Source: Actinophytocola sp044466355
Lineage (GTDB): Bacteria; Actinomycetota; Actinomycetes; Mycobacteriales; Pseudonocardiaceae
Direction of reading: 5' to 3'
Assembly: GCF_044466355.1 (NCBI RefSeq)
Contig: NZ_JBITMQ010000017.1
Location: 62,001 to 126,000 of the forward strand
Length of the DNA stretch: 64,000 bases
The notes under the pieces are model-generated. The model worked only from the letters and a program-made list of their open reading frames with translations, searched no databases and was not told the origin of the DNA. This document shows positions 17,622 through 27,403 of the stretch, in pieces (position 1 is the first letter of the stretch; every line of letters begins with the position of its first letter). The translations under genes and the position numbers were made by a program.

Positions 17622-18011
17622 ACGCAAGGCGCGACCTCCCCCAACTGGGTGAGCACAGGGCTCTTCGGCATCAGCCATTCCCGGGCCTGCCCGAGCATGA
17701 CCGCTGCGACCAAGACGCCGTTTCAATGCGTCGGGTCCCGTAACACTTGGCCGCGTTCTTCCGACATGTGGCCCGGATGGGGACTTCCCTCCAGACGGAC
17801 GTCTGTGCCTGGAGCTGCCCGTGGTCCGGAGACCTCGTGATCTGTTCGAGCCGACCGTGGCAGCTGAGAAGCTGAACCCCTGTTCCAGCGCGCCGCGCGC
17901 GGGGCGGGCCGCGCGGCGGCTCGGGAGCTTGCGAACGCCGTCTTCGCGAACTTCCACGACGTCGACAGCAGCTTCGTCCGGGAGTTCCAGACAGGCGGTT
18001 TCTCGGCACGG

Positions 18012-19001
18012 GTGTTCGAGCTGGCCCTGTTCGCGTACCTCGATGAGTCGGGGCTTGAGCTGGATCGGACGCACCCGGCACCCGACTTCGTCGTCCAGGG
18101 GGCCGCACCCGTCGCGATCGAGGTGACGACGACCAACCCGGTTCAGGGCACGCCGCTCGATCCGGGGCCGCCGTACCCGTTGCCGCCTGACGACCTCGAC
18201 CTCGCGGACCACGAGTTCATCTACCGGCTTGACAGTGCGCTGCACCGCAAGCTCGACCATCGCGATGCCCGAGGTGCTGCCTACTGGGAGAAGCCGCACA
18301 CGGCTGGTGTGCCGTTCGTGATCGCGGTCGGTGCGTTCCACGGTCCACATGCCCAGTTCCACCCTGACGGGCTGCTCGCGGCGTACCTCTACGGTTCACG
18401 CAACGTGGCCTACCACGCGGACGACGGCACGCTGGCCGTCGCCGCTCACGCGGTCGAGCAGCACAGCTGGGGTAGCAGGACGATCTTGAGCGGGTTGTTT
18501 CGGCAGCCCGAGGCGGCGAACCTCGCGGGTGTGCTGTTCAGCAATGCCCACGCGGTGGCCAAGTTCAACCGGATCGGCGCTGAGCGTGGCCTTGCAGCAC
18601 CGGACACCGCCCGGACCCGGTTCGGGACCTGCCACAACTTCGCACCCGACGCCTCGATACCCAACCTCTTCGCCTACGTCGCCGGCGACCGGTCCGAAGA
18701 GGAGCGTGAGACGTTCGAGGAGAGCCTTCATCTGTTCGTCAACCCCTGGGCAACCGTTCCTCTCGCGCCTGATGCGTTCCCTGGGGTGACGCGTTACAAG
18801 TTGTCTGCGAACGGGGTCCTGGAGGCGACTTTCCCCGTATCCTTTCGACCCTTCGTGTCGAAGACCGTCGTTTTCGAGCAGAAGGGCGCAGACATGCTTG
18901 CTCGATACCTCCAGCTTGAGGTGCTCGGTCGTCTACCGGCCGGTGCTCGTGGCCTGTTTGGACCGCGGACGACGGCAGGTGTCGATGCAAACGACTGCTG
19001 A
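18012..19001 (+). CDS. Hypothetical protein, probably 5'-truncated, possible nuclease fold
   Basis: 329 residues from GTG 18012, but the frame stays open and protein-like back to 17868 (LANAVFANFHDVDSSFVREF) without a start, so the N-terminus seems lost. PDFVVQGAAPVAIEVTTTNP resembles a PD-(D/E)xK-type core, which is inference. No membrane segments. The 3' end overlaps the histidine kinase start by 17 bp. Family not recognised by name. Confidence 0.55.
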   Translation: MFELALFAYLDESGLELDRTHPAPDFVVQGAAPVAIEVTTTNPVQGTPLDPGPPYPLPPDDLDLADHEFIYRLDSALHRKLDHRDARGAAYWEKPHTAGVPFVIAVGAFHGPHAQFHPDGLLAAYLYGSRNVAYHADDGTLAVAAHAVEQHSWGSRTILSGLFRQPEAANLAGVLFSNAHAVAKFNRIGAERGLAAPDTARTRFGTCHNFAPDASIPNLFAYVAGDRSEEERETFEESLHLFVNPWATVPLAPDAFPGVTRYKLSANGVLEATFPVSFRPFVSKTVVFEQKGADMLARYLQLEVLGRLPAGARGLFGPRTTAGVDANDC

Positions 19002-20142
19002 CACGCCCGAGGCGCCGGAGCGGACGCCCCTGTCCGCACCTCGCGCCGCGTTCGGTGTCGTCACGGCCGTGTTCGTCAGCTTCAGCCTGCTTGGGTTCCT
19101 GCACGTGTTGTTCCTGGACGTCGGGCCTGGGGAGGTCCTGCTGTCATTCGGGTGCATCGCCGTCCTGCTGTTGGTGCAGTTGCGTTGGTACAGCCGCGCG
19201 AGCACCCGTAGGCGGTCGCCGATCAGTTACGGAATCCTGGCCGCTCAGGCGGCGTTGGTGTATCTGCCGATCCTGATCTTCGGCCAGGCATGGGTGGGCA
19301 TGTCGGGCTTCCTTGCCGGGAGCGTGCTGCTCTTGCTCCGGCCGGTGGCGGGATGGGTGTCGTTCGGCCTGATCGTTGCGAGCATGGCGGCGGCACAGCT
19401 GTACTTCACCGGCTCGCTGATCGGCACCATCTACAAGTCGATCTCCACGGTGAACACCGGCCTGGTGGTCTACGGCTTGTCCCGGCTGACCGCGCTCGTG
19501 GTGGCGGTGCAGGACGCCCGTTCGGAGATGGCGCGTGTGGCCGTGGTGCGCGAGCGGTTGCGGTTTGCTCGCGATCTGCACGACGTGCTCGGTTACAGCC
19601 TTTCCGCCATCACGCTGAAGATCGAACTCGCGCATCGCCTCGTGGACAGGGCGCCGCAGGAGGCGGGTGTACAGCTGCTCGAGAGCCTCGAGATCTCCCG
19701 CAGTGCGCTGGCGGACGCCCGTACCGTCGCGACCGGCTACCGGGAGCTGTCCCTGGACGACGAGCGTCGGTCGGCGGTGTCGGTGCTGCAGGCGGCCGGC
19801 GTCGACGTCCGGGTGAATGTCGAGCACTCCGACCTGCCGGCGCGTGTCAGCACGGTCCTGGCCACGGCGTTGCGCGAAGGGGTGACGAACCTGCTCCGTC
19901 ACAGCAAGGCGAAACAGTGCTCCATCACCATCCGGCAGACGGACGAGCGCGTCACGCTCGAACTCGTCAACGACGACGTACCCTCGGACTCCGAGGCGTC
20001 GACGGTCGGTGCCCGTGGCGGATTGGACAACCTGTCGGTGCGGGCGGCCGAGGTCGGTGGAACGGTCACCGTCGAGCACGAGCCGAGGATGTTCCGACTG
20101 CGGGTCGACATTCCCTTGCCTGACCAAGAGATGCGCTCGTGA
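18985..20142 (+). CDS. Orphan NarL/DesK-type sensor histidine kinase
   Basis: 385 residues from ATG 18985. Four to six N-terminal hydrophobic helices (~30-170) form a membrane sensor. The H-box ERLRFARDLHDVLGYSLSAI carries the phospho-accepting His; the ATPase domain has an N-box (LREGVTNLLRHSKA) and a glycine motif (GARGGLDNL). This is the HisKA_3/HATPase_c architecture. No LuxR-type response regulator is adjacent; the next gene is a broken hypothetical, so the partner may be lost or elsewhere. Confidence 0.85.
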   Translation: MQTTADTPEAPERTPLSAPRAAFGVVTAVFVSFSLLGFLHVLFLDVGPGEVLLSFGCIAVLLLVQLRWYSRASTRRRSPISYGILAAQAALVYLPILIFGQAWVGMSGFLAGSVLLLLRPVAGWVSFGLIVASMAAAQLYFTGSLIGTIYKSISTVNTGLVVYGLSRLTALVVAVQDARSEMARVAVVRERLRFARDLHDVLGYSLSAITLKIELAHRLVDRAPQEAGVQLLESLEISRSALADARTVATGYRELSLDDERRSAVSVLQAAGVDVRVNVEHSDLPARVSTVLATALREGVTNLLRHSKAKQCSITIRQTDERVTLELVNDDVPSDSEASTVGARGGLDNLSVRAAEVGGTVTVEHEPRMFRLRVDIPLPDQEMRS

Positions 20143-21318
20143 TCTGGCAGGGGCGTGTCGAACACCCCAAGTTCGTGGCAATGGCGGAGACGCTGGTGTC
20201 CCTCTTGGACGACATCCCGCCGCGGTTGCGGTACGGCGACGTGATGCACATGTTCCACGCGGAAGCTGCCGACAGGTGCCAGGTCTTCGGTGTGACGGTC
20301 CGGTCCGCGCTCGCCTTGACATTCCAGGATGTCTACGGCCCTGCGTTCGCCCTCTTGAGAACTGCGCTGGAACAGGTGCTCGTCGACAAGCTGGTGTTTC
20401 TCGGGCGGCGTGTGGTGCAGATCGTCTCCGATGTTGAGGATGAGGTGTGGGAGCGGTGGCAGCACGAGCGGACCACCGGTCAGGGATGGCAGGACGTCAG
20501 CGATTGGCGGCGGTCGAAGAAGAAGACCGTGACGATCATCCGGGAGGGGTTCGTAGCCCAGTCAGAGGATGCGCGCACCCGTCAGGTCATCGGCCCGCAC
20601 TACTTCCTGTTGCAGGAGTACTCGCCGTTCGTGGGGTCGCCCGAGGCGTACGCGGCGTTCGATGATGGTCTCTGAGCGAGTCAGAGGAGCGGCGTGCGTA
20701 CGCGGCGGAGCACAAGAAGATGTACGAGATCTACCTGCGGTGGTCCAGCCTGAAGGCGAACCTCCAGTACAACGGGTTCGCGGACGACACGACACTGTCG
20801 CAGTTGGACTGCCACTACCGGTTCCTCAGCGCCTTCGTGCATCCGATCAGCGACACGACACGGGTGCTGTACGGGAAAACGCACATGGATCGTGGCCTCG
20901 GTAAGACCACTACAGCAGCGAACTCGCGCTGCTGTACACCGTCGTCATGGCTGTCGAGGAGCTACGCAACTTCGGCCGGATGATTGCCCCCGCGGACGGC
21001 GTGACCGTGGCTGGGTGGGCGGACATCGAGCAGCAGTGTGCTCAGGCGTGGGAGCTGACGTCCTACCTGTGGTTCCCTGGTCAGGCGCCGCATCCACACG
21101 ATCGGTACGACGAGGCGAACCGGCGGATGTTCCGCCAGGACCGAGAGAATGGCGAGCACACGCGCATTGCTCCGGACAGCATTCCGGACACCGAGATCAC
21201 CTACTACGCGAACCCGATGACACGGCTCATCGAGTTGCACACCTCGAAGCGCGAGCTGATGACCGGCCTCTCCTACATCTCGCCCTGGCCGCGCGACGAC
21301 GCTCGGTTCCGCCACTGA
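20139..21318 (+). pseudogene. Hypothetical protein gene with two frameshifts
   Basis: Starts at ATG 20139, overlapping the kinase stop. The first segment (to 20675) ends in AYAAFDDGL; a CT duplication near 20671-20674 creates the stop, and without it the frame continues as SESEERRAYAAEHKKMYEIYL. A second break near 20905 moves to a frame reading HYSSELALLYTVVMAVEELRNF, which runs to 21318. The whole would encode about 390 residues, helical and soluble. Function unknown. Confidence 0.65.
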
Positions 21319-21326
21319 CACGACGG

Positions 21327-22058
21327 TCAGCTGCGGGCGAGCTTCCTGTTCGCCAGGAAGAACGCGACGACGGCGATGGCGACGAGCGTGATCGTGGCGG
21401 TGACGTCCACGCCGGTGCCCGCCCAGGGGGAGCGGATCGCGTCGAGCAGCAGGCCGGTCGGGGTCCACGCGGTGACGGCGTTCATGGCCGGGGGGAACAC
21501 GCCGGGCGGCGGGCCGCCGCCGACGAGCAGGAAGGTGCCGAAGAACAGCAGCAGGCCGAGGCCCTGGGCGGAGCGGGTGCCGGGCATGATCGCGCCGAGC
21601 AGCGTGCCGATGCCCGCGAACGCCAGGATGCCGGCGACGAACGCGGCGGCCACGCCGAGTGGCGAGGCCGGTCCTGGGATGTCGAAGAGGACGGCGGCCA
21701 GCGCGAGCATCACCACGGCCCCGATGACGGCGAGCAGCGCGAGCACGGCGGCCTGCGAGACCACCACCGCGCGGGATGGTATGGCGGCCGCGCGGAATCG
21801 GCGGAGCACGCCACCCTCGCGGTACCCGGCGATGTGGGTGGGCGTGCCCATGAACCCCATCATCGCGATCCCGGCGCCGAGGTAGGCGGTGACGTAGAAC
21901 TGGGTGCCGTCGAGGTTGGCGAAGACCGGGCCGCCGTGGTCGGCGAACGCGGCGGCCAGCAGGACCATCAGCAGGACCGGGAACATCAGCGTCAGCACCA
22001 GCACGAGTGGTTCGCGGGCCAGCAGCTTGACCTCGGTCCAGGTCAGGTATCTCGTCAT
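21327..22058 (-). CDS. ABC-2 type transporter permease
   Basis: 243 residues with six hydrophobic helices; ATG 22058 overlaps the stop of the ATPase gene (ATGA). Features typical of ABC-2 exporters include TWTEVKLLAREPLVLVLTL and the long loop before helix 2. Together with the ATPase it forms a simple drug- or lipid-type exporter. The substrate is unknown. Confidence 0.85.
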   Translation of the reverse strand: MTRYLTWTEVKLLAREPLVLVLTLMFPVLLMVLLAAAFADHGGPVFANLDGTQFYVTAYLGAGIAMMGFMGTPTHIAGYREGGVLRRFRAAAIPSRAVVVSQAAVLALLAVIGAVVMLALAAVLFDIPGPASPLGVAAAFVAGILAFAGIGTLLGAIMPGTRSAQGLGLLLFFGTFLLVGGGPPPGVFPPAMNAVTAWTPTGLLLDAIRSPWAGTGVDVTATITLVAIAVVAFFLANRKLARS

Positions 22059-23023
22059 GATGGGACCTTCTCGCTCAGCCGGTGGCCGGTCATGGACAGG
22101 AAGACGTCCTCGAGCGACGGGTAGTGGGTGCGGTAGTCGTCCGGGGTGAGGCCGTGCTCGGCCAGCGCGGCGGCCACGCGGACGGCGGAGGGGGCTTCGC
22201 CGGTGACCGTGACCTTCCCGTCGCCGAGGTCGGCGGTGGCGACGCCGGGGACCGTCAGCAGGTGGTCGGGGCGGTAGCCGTTGGTGGTGCTGAAGGTGAT
22301 CGTGACCGGGCCGCCGTGGTGGGCGGTCAGCGCGGACGGCGTGTCGCAGGCGACCACCTTGCCGCGATCCATGATCGCCACGCGGTCGCACAGCATCTCG
22401 GCCTCGTCCATGAAGTGCGTGACCAGCACGACGGTGGTGCCCCGGTCGCGCACCTGGCGGATCAGGTCCCAGGTCGCGTGGCGGGCACTGGGGTCCAGGC
22501 CGGTGGTCAGCTCGTCGAGCAGCACGAGTTCCGGGTCGCCGAGCAGCGCCAGCGCGACGAACAACCGCTGCTGCTCACCGCCGGACAGCGACCCGAACGC
22601 GCGGTCGCGCAGGTGCTCGAGGTTCCATGCCGCGATGGTGGCCTCGACGTCGACGGGCACGTTGCGCGCGTGGGCGAACAGCTTGATCGCCTCGACGATC
22701 CGCAGCCGTTCCGGCAGCGCGGACGACTGCAGCTGGGAGCCGATCTTGCGGCGCAGCTGGTTCTTCTCGCGGCCGGGGTCCAGGCCCAGCACCGAGACGC
22801 GGCCGCTGGTCCGGTCCCGGAGGCCCTGGAGGATCTCCACGACGGTGGTCTTGCCCGCTCCGTTGGAGCCCAGGATGCCGAAGATCTCGCGCCGCCGGAC
22901 CTCGAAGGAGACGTCCTGCACGGCGTCTGTCTGTCCGTAGGTCTTGCGGAGATCCTCCACGGTTACAACAGTGTCCACACTGGACCCTTGCTCGTGCCCC
23001 AGGGCAGCTTCCTCAACTAGCAC
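22055..23023 (-). CDS. ABC transporter ATPase (DrrA-like)
   Basis: 322 residues from GTG 23023; GTG 22978 (before DTVVTVEDLRKTYG) is an alternative. Walker A GSNGAGKTT, signature LSGGEQQR, Walker B LVLLDELTTGLDP and the H-loop THFMDEAE are intact. The C-terminal extension is typical of DrrA-type export ATPases. It forms one operon with the permease. The ~260 bp upstream region holds an inverted repeat (CCACTAA at 23126, TTAGTGG at 23153), a possible operator, but no regulator gene. Confidence 0.88.
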   Translation of the reverse strand: MLVEEAALGHEQGSSVDTVVTVEDLRKTYGQTDAVQDVSFEVRRREIFGILGSNGAGKTTVVEILQGLRDRTSGRVSVLGLDPGREKNQLRRKIGSQLQSSALPERLRIVEAIKLFAHARNVPVDVEATIAAWNLEHLRDRAFGSLSGGEQQRLFVALALLGDPELVLLDELTTGLDPSARHATWDLIRQVRDRGTTVVLVTHFMDEAEMLCDRVAIMDRGKVVACDTPSALTAHHGGPVTITFSTTNGYRPDHLLTVPGVATADLGDGKVTVTGEAPSAVRVAAALAEHGLTPDDYRTHYPSLEDVFLSMTGHRLSEKVPS

Positions 23024-23287
23024 GCCTCACCTTGGCATAGTGAGCACGAACTTCACTTGCATCCGACTTGCGTCAGTCGTTGCCGCGGTTGGCTTACCGG
23101 GCGATTACCGAGGAGCGTGGACTGCCCACTAACCAACTACGTACTATCTGACTTAGTGGATTGCTGTCGTCATGGTGTCGTTGGCAGCAGGTCGACATCC
23201 GCCCTCGTCCACGGCGATTCGCTCCGGGGAGCGGGATCCGTGCGTTGGTGGGTCCCGCTCCGTTTTCTACGTCCACAGGAGTCCGCC

Positions 23288-23521
23288 ATGGGCGATCAAC
23301 ACGATCCATGCGGTATAGCGGCCGCTTGGCAGCAGGCCGCCGACAAGGTTCGGGAACTACGGTGCGATGACGGTGATGCGGGCGCTGTGGCCTGGAACGG
23401 TGTGATCGACCGGGCAGTCAGGTTGCTCGAACAGGAAGCATCCGACGCGCGTGCGATGGGCAGGATGGCTTACCTGCTGATCGTTGGCAACGTGACGCCG
23501 TCCGCGGATTCCCCGGCCTAG
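23288..23521 (+). CDS. Small hypothetical protein
   Basis: 77 residues from ATG 23288, with AGGAG eight bases upstream. Predicted helical and acidic (KVRELRCDDGDAGAVAWNGVIDRAVRLLEQEA). No recognised domain. It stands alone between the ABC transporter and the copper operon. Confidence 0.5.
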   Translation: MGDQHDPCGIAAAWQQAADKVRELRCDDGDAGAVAWNGVIDRAVRLLEQEASDARAMGRMAYLLIVGNVTPSADSPA

Positions 23522-23713
23522 GTCGCTAGGCGATTACCGAACTGTTGGTTCGTCATGTTTGGGAAAAATGCGACTAGTTCGGCTCGATTCAATTGCCTGC
23601 ATTGCGATATGCAGACGGTCGCGCGGGAATCGAGCGGTAACCACGTGGTCACCCGATGGTCGTTTTGACTTGTAGGGCAGGGTGAACCGGCGAAGATTGG
23701 CATGGCGTCTTGG

Positions 23714-23728
23714 TACCCCTCGTGGGTA
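23714..23728. promoter_or_regulatory. CsoR-type operator TACCC-N5-GGGTA
   Basis: TACCC-CTCGT-GGGTA, a perfect palindrome 53 bp before the secreted metal-binding protein and copA. The arms match CsoR-family sites known from actinobacteria; a csoR gene is at 51565. Confidence 0.65.
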
Positions 23729-23780
23729 TCGTGCATGGAGCGGCTCGTGGGCTCAATTGACCATTGTCAGGGGACTGCAC

Positions 23781-24791
23781 ATGAAAACGTTGGTAAAACT
23801 CGGCGCGTTCACTTGCGCGTTGGTACTGGTATTCGGAAGCGCTTATGTGGTCGGGCGCGTCGTGGGACCGCCTCCGACATCCGCGGCCACACCAGCCGCC
23901 GCTGAACCGGCGGCGATGGCACCGGAGGAGGAGTCCAACGGGCTGGCGGTCTCGCACGAGAGCATGACGTTGAAGGTGCTGACCGACAGGTTCCCGGCCG
24001 GCACCAAGCAGACGTTCGCGTTCCAGATCCTCCAGCACGACGGCACGCCGCTGGTGAAGTACAAGCCGCAGCACGACAAGCTGATGCACCTCATCGTCGC
24101 CCGGCGGGACCTGACGAACTTCCAGCACGTGCACCCGAACCTCGGCCCGGACGGGGTCTGGCGGGTGCCGCTGACCATCGAAGAGGCCGGCGAGTACCGG
24201 GTTTTCGCCGACTACATGCCGCTGTGGGGCATCCACGGTGAGACCCTGGGCGCGGACGTGTCGGTGTCCGGGAACTACCAGCCGAGGGCGCTTCCGAAGC
24301 CGTCGGCGACCGCGACGGTCGACGGGTACACGGTCTCGCTGAAGGGCAAGCTCAAGCCCGGGGAGAGCGGGAAGCTCACTCTGACCATCTCAAAGGACGG
24401 CAAGCCGGTCACCGACCTGGAGCCGTACCTCGCCGCCTACGGTCACCTGGTTGCCTTGCGTGACGGCGACCTGGCTTACCTGCATGTGCACCCCGAGGGC
24501 ACGCCGGGTGACGGCAAGACCAAGCCCGGTCCCGAGATCGTCTTCTACGCGACCCCGCCGAGCTTCGGCGACTACGGGATGTTCCTGGACTTCCAGCACC
24601 AGGGCAAGGTGCGGACCGCCGCGTTCACTGTGCACGTCGAAGGGCCGAACCCGCCGCCGCACGGCCTGACCGAGGAGGCGTTCGAGGCGGCGAAGGCCAA
24701 GAACGAGAAGGCCGCGATCGAGGGCGGCGTCACGACCGGCGGTACCACGGGCGGCAGCACGGGAGGGGCGACGCATGGCCACGGAGGCTGA
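23781..24791 (+). CDS. Secreted/anchored copper-associated protein
   Basis: 336 residues from ATG 23781 behind AGGGG. One N-terminal hydrophobic segment (~5-25) is a signal anchor. The exported part has two similar beta domains with His-containing motifs, HDKLMHLIVARRDLTNFQHVHP and AYGHLVALRDGDLAYLHVHP, and ends in a Gly/Thr tail with HGHGG. Such HVHP proteins commonly accompany copper ATPases and probably bind or present copper outside the membrane (inference). It overlaps copA by 17 bp. Confidence 0.75.
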   Translation: MKTLVKLGAFTCALVLVFGSAYVVGRVVGPPPTSAATPAAAEPAAMAPEEESNGLAVSHESMTLKVLTDRFPAGTKQTFAFQILQHDGTPLVKYKPQHDKLMHLIVARRDLTNFQHVHPNLGPDGVWRVPLTIEEAGEYRVFADYMPLWGIHGETLGADVSVSGNYQPRALPKPSATATVDGYTVSLKGKLKPGESGKLTLTISKDGKPVTDLEPYLAAYGHLVALRDGDLAYLHVHPEGTPGDGKTKPGPEIVFYATPPSFGDYGMFLDFQHQGKVRTAAFTVHVEGPNPPPHGLTEEAFEAAKAKNEKAAIEGGVTTGGTTGGSTGGATHGHGG

Positions 24792-27087
24792 GCTGGTCGT
24801 CGGCGGGATGACCTGCGCGTCGTGCGCGGCGCGGATCGAGAACATGCTCAACGAGATGGACGGCGTGACGGCTTCGGTCAACTACGCAACGGAGAAGGCG
24901 AAGGTCACGTTCGAGCCGTCGGTCCAGGTGTCCGATGTGGTCGCGGCCATCGAGGAACTCGGCTACACCGCGACCCCGCCCACGGCGCCGAAGCCGGCTA
25001 CGTCCGACTCGGAGGAGCTTTCCGACGAGGCGGACGAGCAGGACGCCGCACTGCGGGCGGCGCGTAACCGGGTGCTCATCGTCGCGATCCTGACGGTTCC
25101 GGTCGTCGCGATGTCGATGTTCCCGGTCTTCCAGTTCAACTACTGGCAGTGGGCGTGTCTCGCGTTGGCGGGACCGGTGGTGGTGTGGGGTGCGTTCCCG
25201 TTCCACAAGGCCGCGTTCGCGAACCTGCGTCACGGCGCGGCGACCATGGACACGTTGATCTCGGTCGGCACGTTGTCGGCGTTCGCGTGGTCGCTGTGGA
25301 CGTTGTTCCTCGGCGAGGCGGGCATGCCCGGGATGAAGCACCCGTTCCGCATCACGATCGAGCGGACCGCCGGTGAGGCGAACATGTATCTCGAGGTGGC
25401 TGCTGGGGTGACGTTGTTCATCCTGTGTGGACGCTATTTCGAGGCGCGGGCCAAGCGCCGGTCCGGTGCAGCGCTGCGGGCGCTGCTCTCTCTGGGCGCC
25501 AAGGACGTCGCCGTGTTGCGCGATGGCGTCGAGGCGACGATCCCTGTCGCCGAGCTGGCTGTCGGGGACCGGTTCGTGGTGCGGCCGGGTGAGAAGGTGG
25601 CGACCGACGGTGTGGTCGAGGAGGGCTCGTCGGCGGTCGACGCGAGCATGGTCACCGGCGAGTCGGTGCCGGTCGAGGTCGGTGCGGGTGACGAGGTCGT
25701 CGGTGCCACCGTGAACGTGGGCGGCAGGCTCGTGGTCCGCGCGACCCGGGTCGGCGCCGACACGCAGCTCGCGCAGATGGCGAAGCTGGTGGAGGACGCA
25801 CAGAACGGGAAGGCGAAGGTCCAGCGGCTCGCCGACCAGGTGTCCGCGGTGTTCGTGCCCGGCGTCATCGGGCTCGCGCTGGCGACGTTGGGCTACTGGT
25901 TCGGCGCGGGCGAGTCGACCACGGCAGCGTTCACCGCGGCGGTCGCCGTGCTGATCATCGCGTGCCCGTGCGCGCTCGGCCTGGCCACGCCGACCGCGTT
26001 GCTGGTCGGCACCGGACGCGGTGCGCAACTGGGGATCCTCATCAAGGGCCCGCAGGTTCTGGAGTCCACGCGGCGCGTCGACACCGTGGTGCTGGACAAG
26101 ACCGGCACGGTCACCACCGGCGAGATGTCCCTCGTGGACATCGTGCCTGCCGACGGGGTGAAGGGTGCTGACCTGCTCCGGCTCGCCGGCGCACTCGAGG
26201 ACGCTTCCGAACACCCGATCGCCCGTGCCATCACCGCCGGCGCCCGCGAACGGGTCGGCGAGCTGCCTGCCGCGACGGGCTTCGTCAACGAGGCGGGACT
26301 CGGCGTGCGGGGCACCGTGGACGGTTGCGAGGTGATCGTCGGCAGGGCGTCCCTGCTGTCCGAGTGGGCCGCCGAGCTGCCCTCCGAGCTGGCCACCGCC
26401 AAGGCCGAGGCGGACGCCGCGGACCGGACGTCGGTCGTGGTCGGCTGGGACGGTGCGGTGCGTGGCCTGCTCGTCGTCTCCGACACGGTGAAGCCGACGA
26501 GCGCTGCGGCCATCCAGCAGCTGCGACGGCTGGGCCTGTCGCCGGTCCTGCTGACCGGCGACAACGAGGCAGCGGCCAAGGCGGTCGCGGCCGAGGTCGG
26601 CATCACCGAGGTGATCGCGGAGGTGCTTCCCGCCGGGAAGGTCGGCGAGATCAAGCGGCTGCAGGACCAGGGCCGTGTGGTGGCCATGGTCGGTGACGGT
26701 GTGAACGACGCGGCCGCGCTCGCGCAGGCCGACCTCGGGCTCGCGATGGGCACCGGCACCGACGTTGCCATCGAGGCCGCCGACCTCACGCTGGTGCGGG
26801 GTGATCTGCGGGTGGTCGCGGACGCGATCCGCCTCGCCCGCAAGACACTCGGCACGATCAAGTCCAACCTGTTCTGGGCGTTCGCGTACAACGTCGCCGC
26901 GATCCCACTCGCGGCGGGCGGGCTGCTCAACCCGATGCTCGCCGGCCTGACCATGGCCGCCAGCTCCGTGCTCGTCGTGTCCAACAGCCTGCGCCTGCGC
27001 ACGTTCCGCGCGCTCGTGTCGAGCGAACCGGTCGGCACGACCAGCCCAGCCACGGTCGAACCGAGGCAGATGGTCGGCACCTCCTGA
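24775..27087 (+). CDS. copA: Cu(I)-exporting P1B-type ATPase
   Basis: 770 residues from ATG 24775. An N-terminal HMA domain has GGMTCASC (Cys14, Cys17). The core carries the transport motif CPC (~397-399), phosphorylation motif DKTGT (Asp ~441), SEHP and GDGVND (~640). The last helices contain AYN and MAASS, the signature of the copper subclass (P1B-1). It pumps Cu(I) out of the cytoplasm. It is the second gene of an operon with a CsoR-type operator upstream and a strong hairpin downstream. Confidence 0.95.
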   Translation: MATEAELVVGGMTCASCAARIENMLNEMDGVTASVNYATEKAKVTFEPSVQVSDVVAAIEELGYTATPPTAPKPATSDSEELSDEADEQDAALRAARNRVLIVAILTVPVVAMSMFPVFQFNYWQWACLALAGPVVVWGAFPFHKAAFANLRHGAATMDTLISVGTLSAFAWSLWTLFLGEAGMPGMKHPFRITIERTAGEANMYLEVAAGVTLFILCGRYFEARAKRRSGAALRALLSLGAKDVAVLRDGVEATIPVAELAVGDRFVVRPGEKVATDGVVEEGSSAVDASMVTGESVPVEVGAGDEVVGATVNVGGRLVVRATRVGADTQLAQMAKLVEDAQNGKAKVQRLADQVSAVFVPGVIGLALATLGYWFGAGESTTAAFTAAVAVLIIACPCALGLATPTALLVGTGRGAQLGILIKGPQVLESTRRVDTVVLDKTGTVTTGEMSLVDIVPADGVKGADLLRLAGALEDASEHPIARAITAGARERVGELPAATGFVNEAGLGVRGTVDGCEVIVGRASLLSEWAAELPSELATAKAEADAADRTSVVVGWDGAVRGLLVVSDTVKPTSAAAIQQLRRLGLSPVLLTGDNEAAAKAVAAEVGITEVIAEVLPAGKVGEIKRLQDQGRVVAMVGDGVNDAAALAQADLGLAMGTGTDVAIEAADLTLVRGDLRVVADAIRLARKTLGTIKSNLFWAFAYNVAAIPLAAGGLLNPMLAGLTMAASSVLVVSNSLRLRTFRALVSSEPVGTTSPATVEPRQMVGTS

Positions 27088-27091
27088 ACAC

Positions 27092-27134
27092 CCGGCGTGG
27101 CGAGGTGTCCCTGGCGCAACCCTCGCCACGCCGG
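27092..27134 (+). terminator. Hairpin after copA
   Basis: Inverted repeat with 14-bp arms (CCGGCGTGGCGAGG and its complement) and a 15-nt loop, four bases after the copA stop. It probably ends or attenuates the copper operon before the carrier-protein operon. Confidence 0.7.
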
Positions 27135-27160
27135 AATCCCCAACGAACACGGAGGATGAG

Positions 27161-27403
27161 GTGAGCATGGACGGGCTGTTGACGCCTGCGGCGATCCGGA
27201 CGGATGTCGCAGAGGCACTGCATCGCCATCCTGACGAGAACTTCGACGACGAGGACCTGTTCGAGTGCGGGCTCGACTCGATCCGGCTCATGACGTTGCT
27301 CGAACGCTGGCGCGCGGCGGGTGCCGAGGTCACGTTCGTGGACCTGGCCGAGCGTCCCACCGTCAAGCACTGGGTGCGGCTTCTGGTCGGCGACCATGAC
27401 TGA
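27161..27403 (+). CDS. Stand-alone acyl/aryl carrier protein
   Basis: 80 residues from GTG 27161; ATG 27167 is also possible behind the same GGAGG. The phosphopantetheine-attachment motif is FECGLDSIRLM, with Ser as the modified residue; the remainder matches a siderophore-type aryl carrier (VTFVDLAERPTVKHWVRLL). No adenylation, condensation or isochorismate enzymes are nearby. It overlaps the MFS gene, so it is tied to transport of a small molecule, perhaps a metallophore (inference). Confidence 0.75.
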   Translation: MSMDGLLTPAAIRTDVAEALHRHPDENFDDEDLFECGLDSIRLMTLLERWRAAGAEVTFVDLAERPTVKHWVRLLVGDHD

